Both the position numbers and the translations under genes were made by a program. The notes under the pieces were generated by a model. The model saw only the letters and a list, made by a program, of their open reading frames with translations, had not been told where the DNA came from and did no database searches. Below are positions 1 to 14,400 of a DNA stretch of 64,000 nucleotides, one piece after another. Every line of letters begins with the position of its first letter. The first letter of the stretch is position 1. The stretch is from Xestospongia bergquistia. Taxonomy: Eukaryota > Porifera > Demospongiae > Haplosclerida > Petrosiidae. The DNA lies in assembly GCA_963965975.1 (NCBI GenBank), contig OZ014415.1, forward strand, positions 5,771,001-5,835,000, read 5' to 3'.

Positions 1-3000
1 ACGAATGGTTAGTAAATGGATGAATTACATCAACATAAATGGACGAATGATTAGTAATTGGATGAATTATATAAAAATAAATGGACGAATAATCAGTAAA
101 TGGATGAATTTTATGAACATAAATGGACGAATGATCAGAAAATGAATGAATTATAGGAATTAATCTAAATGGACGAATTGTTAGTAAATGGATGAATTAT
201 ATGAATCTAAATGGACGAATGGTCTGTAAATGGATGAATTATCTAAACATAAATGGATGAATGATCAGTTAATGGATGAAATATATGAATCTAAATGGAG
301 AATGGTCAGTGATTGTATGAATTCAATTAATGAAAATGGAGGAATTGTCAGTGAATGGATTAATAATATTAACATAAATGTACAAATGATCTGTAAATGG
401 ATGAATTCTATAAAAAGAAATAGACGAATGATCAGTGAACGGATAAATTATATTAATTTAAATGGACGAATGGTCAGTAAATGCATTAATTATATGAAAA
501 TAGATGGACGAATGATCAGTGAATGGATAAATTATATTAATATAAATGGACGAATGGTCAGTAAATAGATGAATTATATGAGCATAAATGGATGAATTAT
601 CAGTAAATTGATGAATTATCTAAACATAAATAGATGAATGGTCAGTAAATGGATGAAATATATGAATCTAAATGGAGGAATGGTCAGTGATTGGATGAAT
701 TCAATTAATCTAAATCGAGGAATTGTCAGTGATTGGATGAATTCATTTAATCTAAATAGAGGAATTGTCAGTGAAATGATTAATAATATTAACATAAATG
801 GACAAATGATCAGTAAATGAATGAATTCTATAGACATAAATAAACGAATCATCAGTGAATGGATGAATTATTTTAATCTAAATGGACAAATGGTCAGTAA
901 ATGAATGAATTATATTAATCTAAATGGACGAATGATCAGTAAATGGATGAATTATATGAACATTAATAAATGAATGATCAGTAAATAGATTAATTCTATA
1001 AACATAAATGGACGAATGATCAGTAAATGGAAGAAATATATGAATCTAAATGGAGGAATGGTCAGTGAATGGAGGAATTATATGAACATAATTGGATAAA
1101 TGATCAGTAAATGAAAGAATTCTATAAACGTAAATGGACGATTGTTCAGTAAATGGATGAATAATATGAACATAAATGGACGAATGGTCAGTAAATGTAT
1201 TAAATATATGAACATAAATGGACAAATGATCAGTAAATGGATGAATTCTATAAACATAAATGGACAAATGGTCAGTAAATGGATGAATTATATTCATCTA
1301 AATGGACTAATGATCAGTAAATGTATGAATTATATGAACAGTAATAAATGAATGATCAGTAAATGGATGAATTATATGAATCTAAGTGGAGAAATGAGCA
1401 GTGAATGGATGAATTATATGAATTCAAATGAACGAATGTTTGGGAAATGGATGGATTATGTTAAACTAAATGGACGAATGGTCAGTAAATGGAAAAATAT
1501 ATGAATCTAAATGGAGGAATGGTCAGTGAATGGATGAATTATATGAACATATATGGACAAATGATCAGTAAATGAATGAATTCTATAAAAATAAATGGAC
1601 GAATGGTCTGTAAATGGATTAATTATATGAACATAAATGGACGAATGATTAGTAAATGGATGAATTATATGAATTCATCTAAATGGATGAATTGTCAGTA
1701 AATGGATGAACTGTATGAATTTAAATAGACGAATGGTCTCTTAATGGATGAATTATCTAAACATAAAAGGACGAATGATCAGTAAATGATGAATTGTATG
1801 AACATAAATGGACGAAAGATCAGTAAATGGATCAATTATATGAATCAAAATGAATGAATGGTCAGTAAATGGATGAATTATATTAATCTAAATGGACGAA
1901 TTGTCAGTAAATGGATGAATTATATTAATCTAAATGGACAAATAATCACTAAATGGATGAATTATATGAACATAAATGGACAAATGATCAGTAAATGGAT
2001 AAATTTTATGAATTAATATAAATGGACAAATTGTTAGAAAATGGATGAATTATATTAATGTAAATGGACGAATTGTCAAAAATGGATGAAATGTATGAAT
2101 CTAAATGGAGGAATGGTCAGTGAATGGATGAATTATATAAACATAAATGGACGAATGATCAGTAAATGAATGAATTATATAAATATAAATGGACGAATGA
2201 TCAGTAAATAGATGAATTATGTGAATTCATCTTCATGGAAGAATGGTTAATAAATGGATGAATTATATGAATCTAAATAGACGAATTGTCTCTAAATGGA
2301 TGATTTATATAAACATAAAAGGACGGATTTTCAGTAAATGGATGAATTATATGAACATAAATGGACGAATGATCAGTAAATGGAAGAATTATAGGAATTA
2401 ATCTAAATGGACGAATTGTTAGTAAATGGATGAATTATATGAATCTAAGTAGACGAATGGTCTGTAAATGAATGAAGTATCTAAACATAAATGGACGAAA
2501 GATGAGTAAATGGATGAATTAAATCAATATAAATGGACAAGTTGTTAGTAAATGGATGAATTATATTAATCTAAATGGACGAATGGTCTGTAAATGGATG
2601 AATTATATAAATCTAAATGTAGGAATGTTCAGTGAATGGATGAATTATATGAACATAAATGGACGAATGATCAGTAAATGAATGAATTCTGTGAATATAA
2701 ATGGACGAATGATCAGTAAATGAATGAATTCTATAAATATAAATGGACGAATGATCAGTAAATGGATAAACTACTTGAAAATAAATGGAGGAATGATCAG
2801 TAAATGGATTAATTATATGAACATAAATGCACGAATGATCAGTAAATGGATGAATTATATGAAATTATCTTAATAGACGAATGGTTATTAAATGGATGAA
2901 TTATATGAATCTAAATAGATGAATGGTCTCTAAATGGATGAATCGTATAAACATAAACGAACGAATTTTCAGTAAATGGATGAATTATATCAACATAAGT

Positions 3001-6000
3001 GGAGGAATGATCAGAAAATGGATGAATGACATAAAGATAAATGAATGAAAGATCAGTAAATGGATGAATTATATTAATTTAAATAAACGTATAGCCAGTA
3101 AATGGATCAATTATATGAATCTAAATGAACGAATGGTCAGTAAATGGATGAATTATATTAATCTAAATGAGTGAATGGACAGTAAATGGATGAATTATAT
3201 TAATCTAAATGGACGAATGATCAGTAGATGGATGAATTATATGAAATTATCTTAATAGACGAATGGTTATTAAATGGATGAATTATATGAATGGATCAAT
3301 TATATCAACCTATATGGACAAATGGTCATTGAATTAATGGATTATATTAATCTTAATGGACAAATGTTCAGTAAATGGATGAAATATATGAATGTAAATG
3401 GAGGAATTGTCAGTGAATGGATGAATTATATTAATCTAAATTGACAAATGTTTAGTAAATGGATGAATTGTATTAATCTATATGGATGAATGGTCTGTGA
3501 GTGGATGAATAATATTAATCTAAATGGACGAATGGTCAGTACTTGGATGACTTATATTAATCTTAATGGACGAATGGTCAGTAAATGGATGAAATATATG
3601 AATCTAAATGGAGGAATTGTCACTGAATGGATGAATTATATTAATCTAAATGGACGACTTGTCAGTAAATCGATGAAATATATGAATTTAAATGGACAAA
3701 TGATCAGTAATGGATGAAGTATATAAATGGATAAATAGTCTGTAAGTGGATGAATTATATTAATCTAAATGGACGAATGGTCTGTAAGTAGATGAAGTAT
3801 ATGAATCTAAATGGAGGAATGGTCAGTAAGTGGATGAATTATATGAATCTAAATGGACGAATAGCAAGTAAATGGATGAATTATATTAATCTAAATGGAC
3901 AAATGGCTAGTAAATGGATGATTTATATTAATCTAAATGGACGAATTGTCAGTAAATGGATAAATTATATGAACATAAATGGATGAATGATCAGTACATT
4001 CATAAATTCTATAAAAATAAATGGACGAATGATCAGTGAATGGATGAATTATTTTAATCTAAATGCACAAATTCTCAGTAAATGGATGAATTATATTAAT
4101 CTAAATGGATGAATGATCAGTAAATGGATGAATTATATAAACATAAATGGATGAATGATCAGTAAATGGATGAATTCTATAAACATATATGAATGAATGG
4201 TCAGTAAATGGATGAATTATATGAACATAAATGGACAAATTGTCAGTAAATGGATGAATTATATGAAACACAAATGGACGAATGATCAGTAAATGGATGA
4301 ATTATCTAAACATAATGGACGAATAATCAGTAAATAGATGAATTACACAAATTTATCTAAATGGATGAATTATTAGTAAATGGGTGAATTATATTAATCT
4401 ATATGGACAAATGGTCTGTAAATGGATGAATTATCTAAACATAAATGGGTGAAAGATTAGTAAATGGATCAATTATCTAAACATAAATGGAGGAATGATC
4501 AGTAAATGGATGAATTACATGAACGTAAATGGCCGAATGATCAGTAAATGGATGAACTATTTCAACATAAATGGACAAACAGCCAGTAAATGGATGAATT
4601 ATATGAATTTATATGGACGAATGTTCAGTAAATGGATACATTACATGAAAAGAAATGGACAAATGGTCAGTAAATGGATGAATTCTATAAACATAAAGGA
4701 CGAATGATCAGTAAATGAATGAATTATACGAAACTAAATGGACAAATGATCAGTGAAAGGATGAATTATATGAGTCCAAAATGGACGAATGATCAGTGAA
4801 TGGATGAATTATATCAATCTAAATGGACAAATGGTCGGTAAATGGATGGATTATATTAATCTAAATAAACGAATTGTCAGTGAATGGATGAATGATTTTA
4901 ATCTTAATGGAGGAATGGGCAGTAAATGGATGAAATACATGAATCTAAATGAAGGAATTGTCAGTGATGGATGAATTATATTAACATAAATGGACGAATG
5001 ATCTGTGAATGGATGAATTATATTATTCTAAATGGACGAATAATCAGTAAATGGATGAATTATATGAACATAAATGGACGAATGATCATTAAATGAATGA
5101 ATTATATCAACATAAATGGACAAAAAGCCAGTAAATGGATGAATTGTGTAAATCTAAATGAACAAATGTTCAGTAAATAAATGTATTATAGGAAGAGAAA
5201 TGGACGAATGATCAGTAAATGGAAAAATTCTATAAACATAAATGGACGAATGATCAGTAAATTGATGAATTATATGAATTAATTTTAATGGACGAATGGT
5301 CAGTAAATGGATGAATTATATGAATCTATACAGACGAATGGTCTCTAAATGGATGAATTATCTGAACATGAAAGGACGAATTTTCAGCAAATGCATGAAT
5401 TATATCAACATAAATGGACGAATGATCAAAAATGAATTAATGATATAAACATAATTGGACGAATGATCAGTAAATGGATGAATTATCTAAACATAAATGA
5501 ACGTATAGCCAGTAAATGGATGAATTATATGAATCTAAATGAACGAATGCTCAGCAAATGGATGAATTATATTAATCTAAATGGACGAATGGTCAGTAAA
5601 TGGATCAATTTTATGCATCTAAATGAACGAATGGTCAGTAAATGGATCAATTATATTAATCTAAATGAACGAATGGTCAGTAAAATGATGAATTATATGA
5701 ACATAAATGGACGAATGATCAGTAAATGGATGAATTATAGGAATTAATCTAAATGGAGGAATTGTTAGTAAATGGATGAATTATATCAATCTAAATAGAT
5801 GAATGGTCTGTAAATGGATGAATTCTATAAACATAAATGGACAAATGATCAGTAAATGGATAAATTATATGAATTAATCTAAATGGATGAATTGTTAGTA
5901 AATGGATGAATTATATTAATCTAAATGTACGAATGGTCTGTAAATGGATGAATTTTCTAAACATAAATGGACAAATGATAAGTTAATGGATGAATTACAT

Positions 6001-9000
6001 GAACATAAATACACGAATGGTCTGTAAATGGATGATTTACATAAACATAAATAGACGAATGATCAGTAAATGGATGAATTATATCCACTTAAATGGACAA
6101 ATAGCCAGTAAATGGATGAATTATATGAATCGAAATGGATGAATGTTCTGTAAATGGATTGAATTACATGTTGAGAAATGAACGAATGATCACTAAATGG
6201 ATGAATTTTATAAACATAAATGGACAAATGATCAGTGAATGGATGCATTATATGAATCTAAATGGACGAATGATCATTGAATGGATGAATTATATCAATG
6301 TAAATGGACGAATGATCAGTGAATGGATGAATTATATCAATCTAAATGGACGAATGATCAGTGAATGGATGAATTAATTATCAATCTAAATGGACAAATG
6401 GTCAGTAAATGGATGAATTATATTAATCTCAATGGACGAATTGTCAGTAAATGGATGAATTATATTAATCTAAATGGAGGAATGGTCTGTAAGTGCATGA
6501 ATTATATTAATCTAAATGGATGAATGGTCAGTGAATAGATGAAATATATGAATCTAAATGGAGGAATAGGCAGTAAATAGATGAATTATATGAATTTAAA
6601 TGGAGGAATGATCAGTAAATGGAGGAACTATATTAATTTAAATGGAGGAATGGTCTGTAAGTGGATGAATTATATTAATCTAAATTGAAGAAGAACGTTC
6701 AGTAAATGGATGAAATATATGAATCTAAATGAAGGAATGGTCAGTAAACAGATGAATTATATGAATCTAAATGGACGAATAGCCAGTAAATGGATGAATC
6801 ATATTAATGTAAATGGACGAATTGTCAGTAAATGGATGAAATATATGAATCTAAAAGGAGGAATTGTTAGTGAATGAATTAATTATATCAACATAAATGG
6901 ACGAATGATCAGTAAATGGATGAGTTCTATAAACATAAATAGACGAATGATCAGTAAATGGATGAATTATTTTAATCTAAATGGACGAATAGTCAGTAAA
7001 TGGATGAATTATATTAACATAAATGGTCAAATGATCAGTAAATGGATGAATTATATTAACATAAATGGACGAATGATCAGTAAATGGATGAAATCTATAG
7101 ACGTAATTTGACGAATGGTCAGTAAATGAATGAATTATATGAACATAAATGGACGAATTGTCAGTAAGTGGATGAATTATATGAACATAAATGGAAGAAT
7201 GATCAATAAATGGATGAATTATATCGACATAAATGGACGAATAGCCAGTAAATGGATGAATTATATTAATCTAAACGGATGAATGTTCAATTAATGGATG
7301 AATTATATGAACAGAAATGAACGAATGATCAGTAAATGGATGAATTCTGTAAACATAATTGGACGAATGATCAGTAAATGGATGGATTATATTATTCTAA
7401 ATGGACGAATGGTCAGTAAATGGATGAATTATATTTATCTTAATAGACAAATGGTCAGTAAATGGATGAAATATATGAATCTAAATGGAGGAATTGTCAG
7501 TGAATGGATTAATTATATTAATCTAAATGGACAAATGGTCAGTAAATGGATTAATTATGTTAATCTAAATGGATGAATGGTCTGTAAGTGGATGAATTAT
7601 ATTAATATAAATGGACAAATGGTCAGTAAATGGATCAAATGTAAGAATCTAAATGGAGGAATGGCCAATAAATGGATGAATTATATGAATCTAAATAGAT
7701 GAATGGTCTGTAAATGAATGAATTATATGAACATAAATGGACAAATGATCAGTAAATGAATGAATTAAATAGACATAAATGGACAAATGATAAGTAAATA
7801 GATGAATTATATCAACCTAAATGGACGAATAGCCAGTAAATGGATGAATTATATGAATCTAAATGTATAAATGTTCAGTAAATGGATGAATTTTATCAAT
7901 GTAAATGGACGAATGGTCAGTATATGGATGGATTATATTAATCTAAATGGACGAATGGTCAGTCAATGGATGGATTATATAAATGTTAATGGCGAAGGGT
8001 CAGTACAGGGATGAAATATGGGAATATAAATGGAGGAATTGTCACTGAATGGATGAATTATATTAATTTAAATGGACGAATGGTCAGTAAATGGATGAAT
8101 TATATGAATCTAAATGGAGAAAGGTCAGTAAATGCATCAAATATACGAATTAAAATGGACGAATGATCAGTAAATGGATGAATTATATAAATCTAAATGG
8201 AGGAATGGTAAGTAAATTGATTAATTATATTAATCTAAATAAACAAATGGTCTCTAAATGGATGAATTATCTAAACATAAAAGGACGAATTTTCAGTAAA
8301 TGGATGATTTATATCAACATAATTGGACAAATGATCAGAGAATGGATGAATAATATGAATCTAAATGGACGAATGATCAGTAAATGGATGAATTATAGGA
8401 ATTTATCTAAATGGACAAATTGTTAGTAAATGGATGAATTATATGAATCTAAATAGACGAATGGTCTGTAAATGGATGAATTCTATAAACATAAATGGAC
8501 AAATTATCAGTAAATGGATGAATTATATAAATTAATCTGAATGGATGAATTGTTAGTAAATGGATGAATTATATTAATCTAAATGGACGAATTGTCAGTA
8601 TATGGATAAATTATATAAACATAAATGGACGAATGATCAGTAAATTCATAAATTCTATAAGCAGAAATGGACGAATGATCAGTGAATGGATGAATTATTT
8701 TAATCTAAATGGACGAATGGTCTGTAAATGGATGAATTATATGAACTTAAATGGACGAATGATCAGTAAATGGATGAATTCTATAAACAGAAATGGACGA
8801 ATGATCAGTGAATGAATGAATTATTTTAATTTAAATGGACGAATGGTCAGTAAATGGATGAATTATATGAATCTAAATGGAGAAAGGTCAGTAAATGGAT
8901 CAAATATACGAATTGAAATGGACGAATGATCAGTAAATGGATGAACTATATAAATCTAAATGGAGGAATGGTCTGTAAGTGGATGAATTATATTAACCTA

Positions 9001-9639
9001 AATGGATGAATAGTAAGTAAATGGATGAAATATATGAATCTTAATAGAGGAATGGTCAATAATTGGATAAATTATATGAATCTAAATGGATGACTAGCCA
9101 GTAAATAGATGAATTATATTAATCTAAATGGACGAATTGTCAGTAAATGGATGAATTATATGAACATAATTGGACGAATGATCAGTAAATGGATGAATTA
9201 TATAAACATAAATGGAGGAATGATTAGTAAATGGATGAATTATATGAATTAATCTAAATGGAGGAATTGTTAGTAAATGGATGAATTATATTAATATAAA
9301 TGGACGAATGGTCTGTAAATGGATAAATATTATAAACATAAATGGATGAATGATCAGTAAATGGATAAATTATATGAACATAAACGGACGAATGGTCAGT
9401 AAATGAATGAATTAAATAAACATATATGGACAAATGATCAGTAAATGGATGAATTATACCAACATAAATGGACGAATAGCCAGTAAATGGATGAATTATA
9501 TGAATATAAATGGATGAATGTCCTGTAAATGGATGAATTATATGAAGATAAATGGACGAATGATTAGTAAATGGATGAATTATATAAACATAAATGGACG
9601 AATGATCGGTAGACGGATGAGTTATATGTATCTAAATGG

Positions 9640-11480
9640 ACGAATGATCAGTGAATGGATGAATTATATGAATCTAAATGGAGGAATGGTCAGTGAATGG
9701 ATGAATTATATCAATCTAAATGGACGAATGGTCAGTAAATGGATGGATTACATTAATCTTAATGGACGAACGGTCAGTAAATGGATGAAATATATGAATC
9801 TAAATGGAGGATTTGTCAGTGAATTGATGAATTATATTAATCTAAATGGACAAATGATCAGTAAATGGATGAATTATGTGAATTGAAATAGACGAATGGT
9901 CTGTAAGTCGATGAATTATATTAATCTAAATGGACGAATTTTCAATAAATTGATGAAATATATCAATCTAAATAGAGGAGTGGTCAGTTAATGGATGAAT
10001 TATATGTATCTAAATGGATGAATGGTCAGTAAATGGATGAAATATATGAATCTAAATGGACGAATGTTCAGTAAATGGATTTATTTTATGAACATAAATG
10101 GACGAATTGTCATCAAATGGATGAATTATATTAACATAAATGGATGAATTATATCGACATAAATGGACGAATAGGCAGTAAATGGATGAATTATATTAAT
10201 CTAAATGAACAAATGTTCACTAAATGGATGAATTATAGGAACAGAAATGGACGAATGATCAGTAAATGGATGAATTCTATAAACATAAATGGACAAATGA
10301 TCAGGAAATGAATGAATTACATGAATCTAAATGAACGAATGATCAGTAAATGAATGAATTATATGAATCTAAATGTATGAATGATCAGTAAATGAATGAA
10401 TTATATAAATCCAGATGGACAAATAATCAGCAAATGTATGAATTATATGAACATAAATGGACAAATGATCAGTAAATAAATGAATTATATGAATTTAAAT
10501 GGACGAATGATCAAGAAATGGATGAATTGTATGAACATAAATGGATGAATGATCAGCAAATGGATGAATTATATGAATCTAAATGGAGGAATGGTCAGTG
10601 AATGGATGAATTATATCAATCTAAATGGACGAATGGTCAGTAAATGGATGGATTACATTAATCTTAATGGATGAACAGTCAGTAAATGGATGAAATATAT
10701 GAATCTAAATGGAGGATTTTTCGGTGAATTGATGAATTATATTAATCTAAATGGACAAATGGTCAGTAAATGGATGAATTATGTGAATTGAAATAGACGA
10801 ATGGTCTGTAAGTCGATGAATTATATTAATCTAAATGGACAAATTTTCAATAAATTGATGAAATATATGAATCTAAATAGAGGAGTGGTCAGTAAATGGA
10901 TGAATTATATGTATCTAAATGGATGAATGGTCAGTAAATGCATGAAATATATGAATCTAAATGGACGAATGTTCAGTAAATGGATTTATTTTATGAACAT
11001 AAATGGACGAATTGTCATCAAATGGATGAATTATATTAACATAAATGGATGAATGATCATTAAATGGATGAATTATATCAACATAAATGAACGAATAGGC
11101 AGTAAATGAATGAATTATATTAATCTAAATGAACGAATGTTCACTAAATGGATGAATTATAGGAACAGAAATGAACGAATGATCAGTAAATAAATGAATT
11201 ATATGAATCTAAATGGACGAACGATCAGTAAATGAATGAATTATATGAATCTAAATGAATGAATGATCAGTAAGTGAATGAATTATCTGAATCTGAATGT
11301 ACGAATGATCAGTAAATGAATGAATTATATAAATCCAGATGGACAAATAATCAACAAATGTATGAATTATATGAACATAAATGGACAAATGATCAGTAAA
11401 TAAATGAATTATATGAATCTAAATGGACGAATGATCAAGAAATGGATGAATTGTATGAACATAAATGGATGAATGATCAG
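9640..11480 (+). repeat. Higher-order repeat of about 0.91 kb (two copies)
   Basis: The monomer order at about 9640-10560 recurs at about 10560-11480. Landmarks are AATTGAAATAGACGAATGGT at 9881 and 10786 (shift 905) and AATCCAGATGGACAAATAAT at 10408 and 11332 (shift 924). The differing shifts show that monomers were gained or lost after duplication. Rare variants such as GTAAGTCGATG and GAGGAGTGG occur in both copies, which random convergence of monomers would not produce. Confidence 0.75.
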
Positions 11481-11529
11481 CAAATGGATGAATTATATGA
11501 ATCTAAATGGACGAATGATCAGTAAATAG

Positions 11530-14400
11530 ATGAATTATATGAATCTAAATAGATAAATGGTCAGTAAATGGATGAATTATATTAATCCAAATGGACGAAT
11601 GGTCAGTAAATGGATGAATCATATTAATCAAAATGGACGAATGGTCAGTAAATGAATGAATTATATGAATCTAAATGGACGAATGATCAGTAAATAGATG
11701 AATTATATGAATCTAAATAGACAAATGGTCAGTAAATGGATGAATTATATTAATACAAATGGACAAGTGATCAGTAAATGGATGAATTATATCAACATAA
11801 ATAGACGAAAGATCAGTAAATGGATGAATTATATAAATCTAAATGGACGAATGATCCGTAAATGGATGAATTATATGTACATAAATGGATGAATGATCAG
11901 TAAATGGATGAATTTTATAAACATAAATGGACGAATGATCAGTGAAAGGATGAATTTTATTAATCTAAATGGACGAATGGTCAATAAATGAATGAATTAT
12001 ATGAACATAAATGGACGAATGATCAGTAAATGGATGAATTATATCAACATAAATGGACAAATACCTAGTAAATGGATGAATTACATTAATCTAAAGGGAC
12101 GAATGTTCAGGAAATGGATGAATTATATGAACAGAAATGAACGAATGATCAGTAAATCGATGAATCCTATAAACATAAATGGACAAATGATCAATCAATG
12201 GATGATTAATATGAATCTAAATGGACGAATGGTCAGTAAATGGATGGATTATATTAATCTAAATGGATGAATGGTAAATAAAATGATGAATTATATTAAT
12301 CTAAATGGACGTATGTTCAGTAAATGGAAGAAATATATGAATATAAGTGTAGGAATGGTCAGTGAATGGATGAATTATATGAACATAAATGAACGAATGA
12401 TCAGTAAATGAATGAATTCTATAAACATAAATGGATGAATTGTCGGTAAATGGATGAATTATATGAACATAAATGGACGAATGGTATGTAAATGATTAAT
12501 TATATATACATAAATGTACGAATGATCAGTAAATGGATGAATTATATGAATTCATCTTAATGGACGAATTGTCAGTAAATGGATGAATTATATGAATCTA
12601 AATAGACGAATGGTCTCTAAATGGATGAATTATCTAAACATAAAAGGATGAATGATCAGTAAATGGATGAATTATATCAACATAAATGGACGAATGATCA
12701 GTAAATGGATGAATTAAATTAATCTAAATGGACGAATGGTCAGTAAATGGATGAATTATATTAAGGTAAATGGACGAATGATCAGCATATGGATGAATTA
12801 TATGAAGAGAAATGGACGAATGATCAGTAAATGGATGAATTATATGAAGAGAAATGGAACAATGATGAGTAAATGCATGAATTCTATAATCATAAATGGA
12901 CAAATGATCAGTAGATGGATGAATTTTAAAAATCTAAATGGACGAATGATCAGTGAATGGATGAATTATATGAATCTAAATAGATAAATGGTCAGTAAAT
13001 GGATGAATTATATTAATCCAAATGGACGAATGGTCAGTAAATGGATGAATCATATTAATCAAAATGGACGAATGGTCAGTAAATGAATGAATTATATGAA
13101 TCTAAATGGACGAATGATCAGTAAATAGATGAATTATATGAATCTAAATAGACAAATGGTCAGTAAATGGATGAATTATATTAATACAAATGGACAAGTG
13201 ATCAGTAAATGGATGAATTATATCAACATAAATAGACGAAAGATCAGTAAATGGATGAATTATATTAATCTAAATGGACGAATGATCCGTAAATGGATGA
13301 ATTATATGTACATAAATGGATGAATGATCAGTAAATGGATGAATTTTATAAACATAAATGGACGAATGATCAGTGAAAGGATGAATTTTATTAATCTAAA
13401 TGGACGAATGGTCAATAAATGAATGAATTATATGAACATAAATGGACGAATGATCAGTAAATGGATGAATTATATCAACATAAATGGACAAATACCTAGT
13501 AAATGGATGAATTACATTAATCTAAAGGGACGAATGTTCAGGAAATGGATGAATTATATGAACAGAAATGAACGAATGATCAGTAAATCGATGAATCCTA
13601 TAAACATAAATGGACAAATGATCAATCAATGAATGAATAATATGAGTCTAAATGGACGAATGGTCAGTAAATGGATGGATTATATTAATCTAAATGGATG
13701 AATGGTAAATAAAATGATGAATTATATTAATCTAAATGGACGTATGTTCAGTAAATGGAAGAAATATATGAATATAAGTGTAGGAATGGTCAGTGAATGG
13801 ATGAATTATATGAACATAAATGAACGAATGATCAGTAAATGAATGAATTCTATAAACATAAATGGATGAATTGTCGGTAAATGGATGAATTATATGAACA
13901 TAAATGGACGAATGGTATGTAAATGAATTAATTATATATACATAAATGGACGAATGATCAGTAAATGGATGAATTATATGAATTCATCTTAATGGACGAA
14001 TTGTCAGTAAATGGATGAATTATATGAATCTAAATAGACGAATGGTCTCTAAATGGATGAATTATCTAAACATAAAAGGATGAATGATCAGTAAATGGAT
14101 GAATTATATCAACATAAATGGACGAATGATCAGTAAATGGATGAATTAAATTAATCTAAATGGACGAATGGTCAGTAAATGGATGAATTATATTAAGGTA
14201 AATGGACGAATGATCAGCATATGGATGAATTATATGAAGAGAAATGGACGAATGATCAGTAAATGGATGAATTATATGAAGAGAAATGGAACAATGATGA
14301 GTAAATGCATGAATTCTATAATCATAAATGGACAAATGATCAGTAGATGGATGAATTTTATAAATCTAAATGGACGAATGATCAGTGAATGGATGAATTA
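11530..14400 (+). repeat. Near-identical 1431-bp higher-order duplication
   Basis: About 11530-12960 is followed directly by a nearly identical copy at about 12961-14400. Rare landmarks align with a constant shift of 1431-1432: AGATAAATGG at 11551 and 12982, and the open stretches starting at 11698 and 13129, and at 12736 and 14168. I see only about ten single-base or 1-bp indel differences over 1.4 kb, whereas neighbouring monomers differ at many positions. This marks a recent duplication of about 34 monomers by unequal exchange. A duplicated assembly path is the alternative. Confidence 0.88.
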
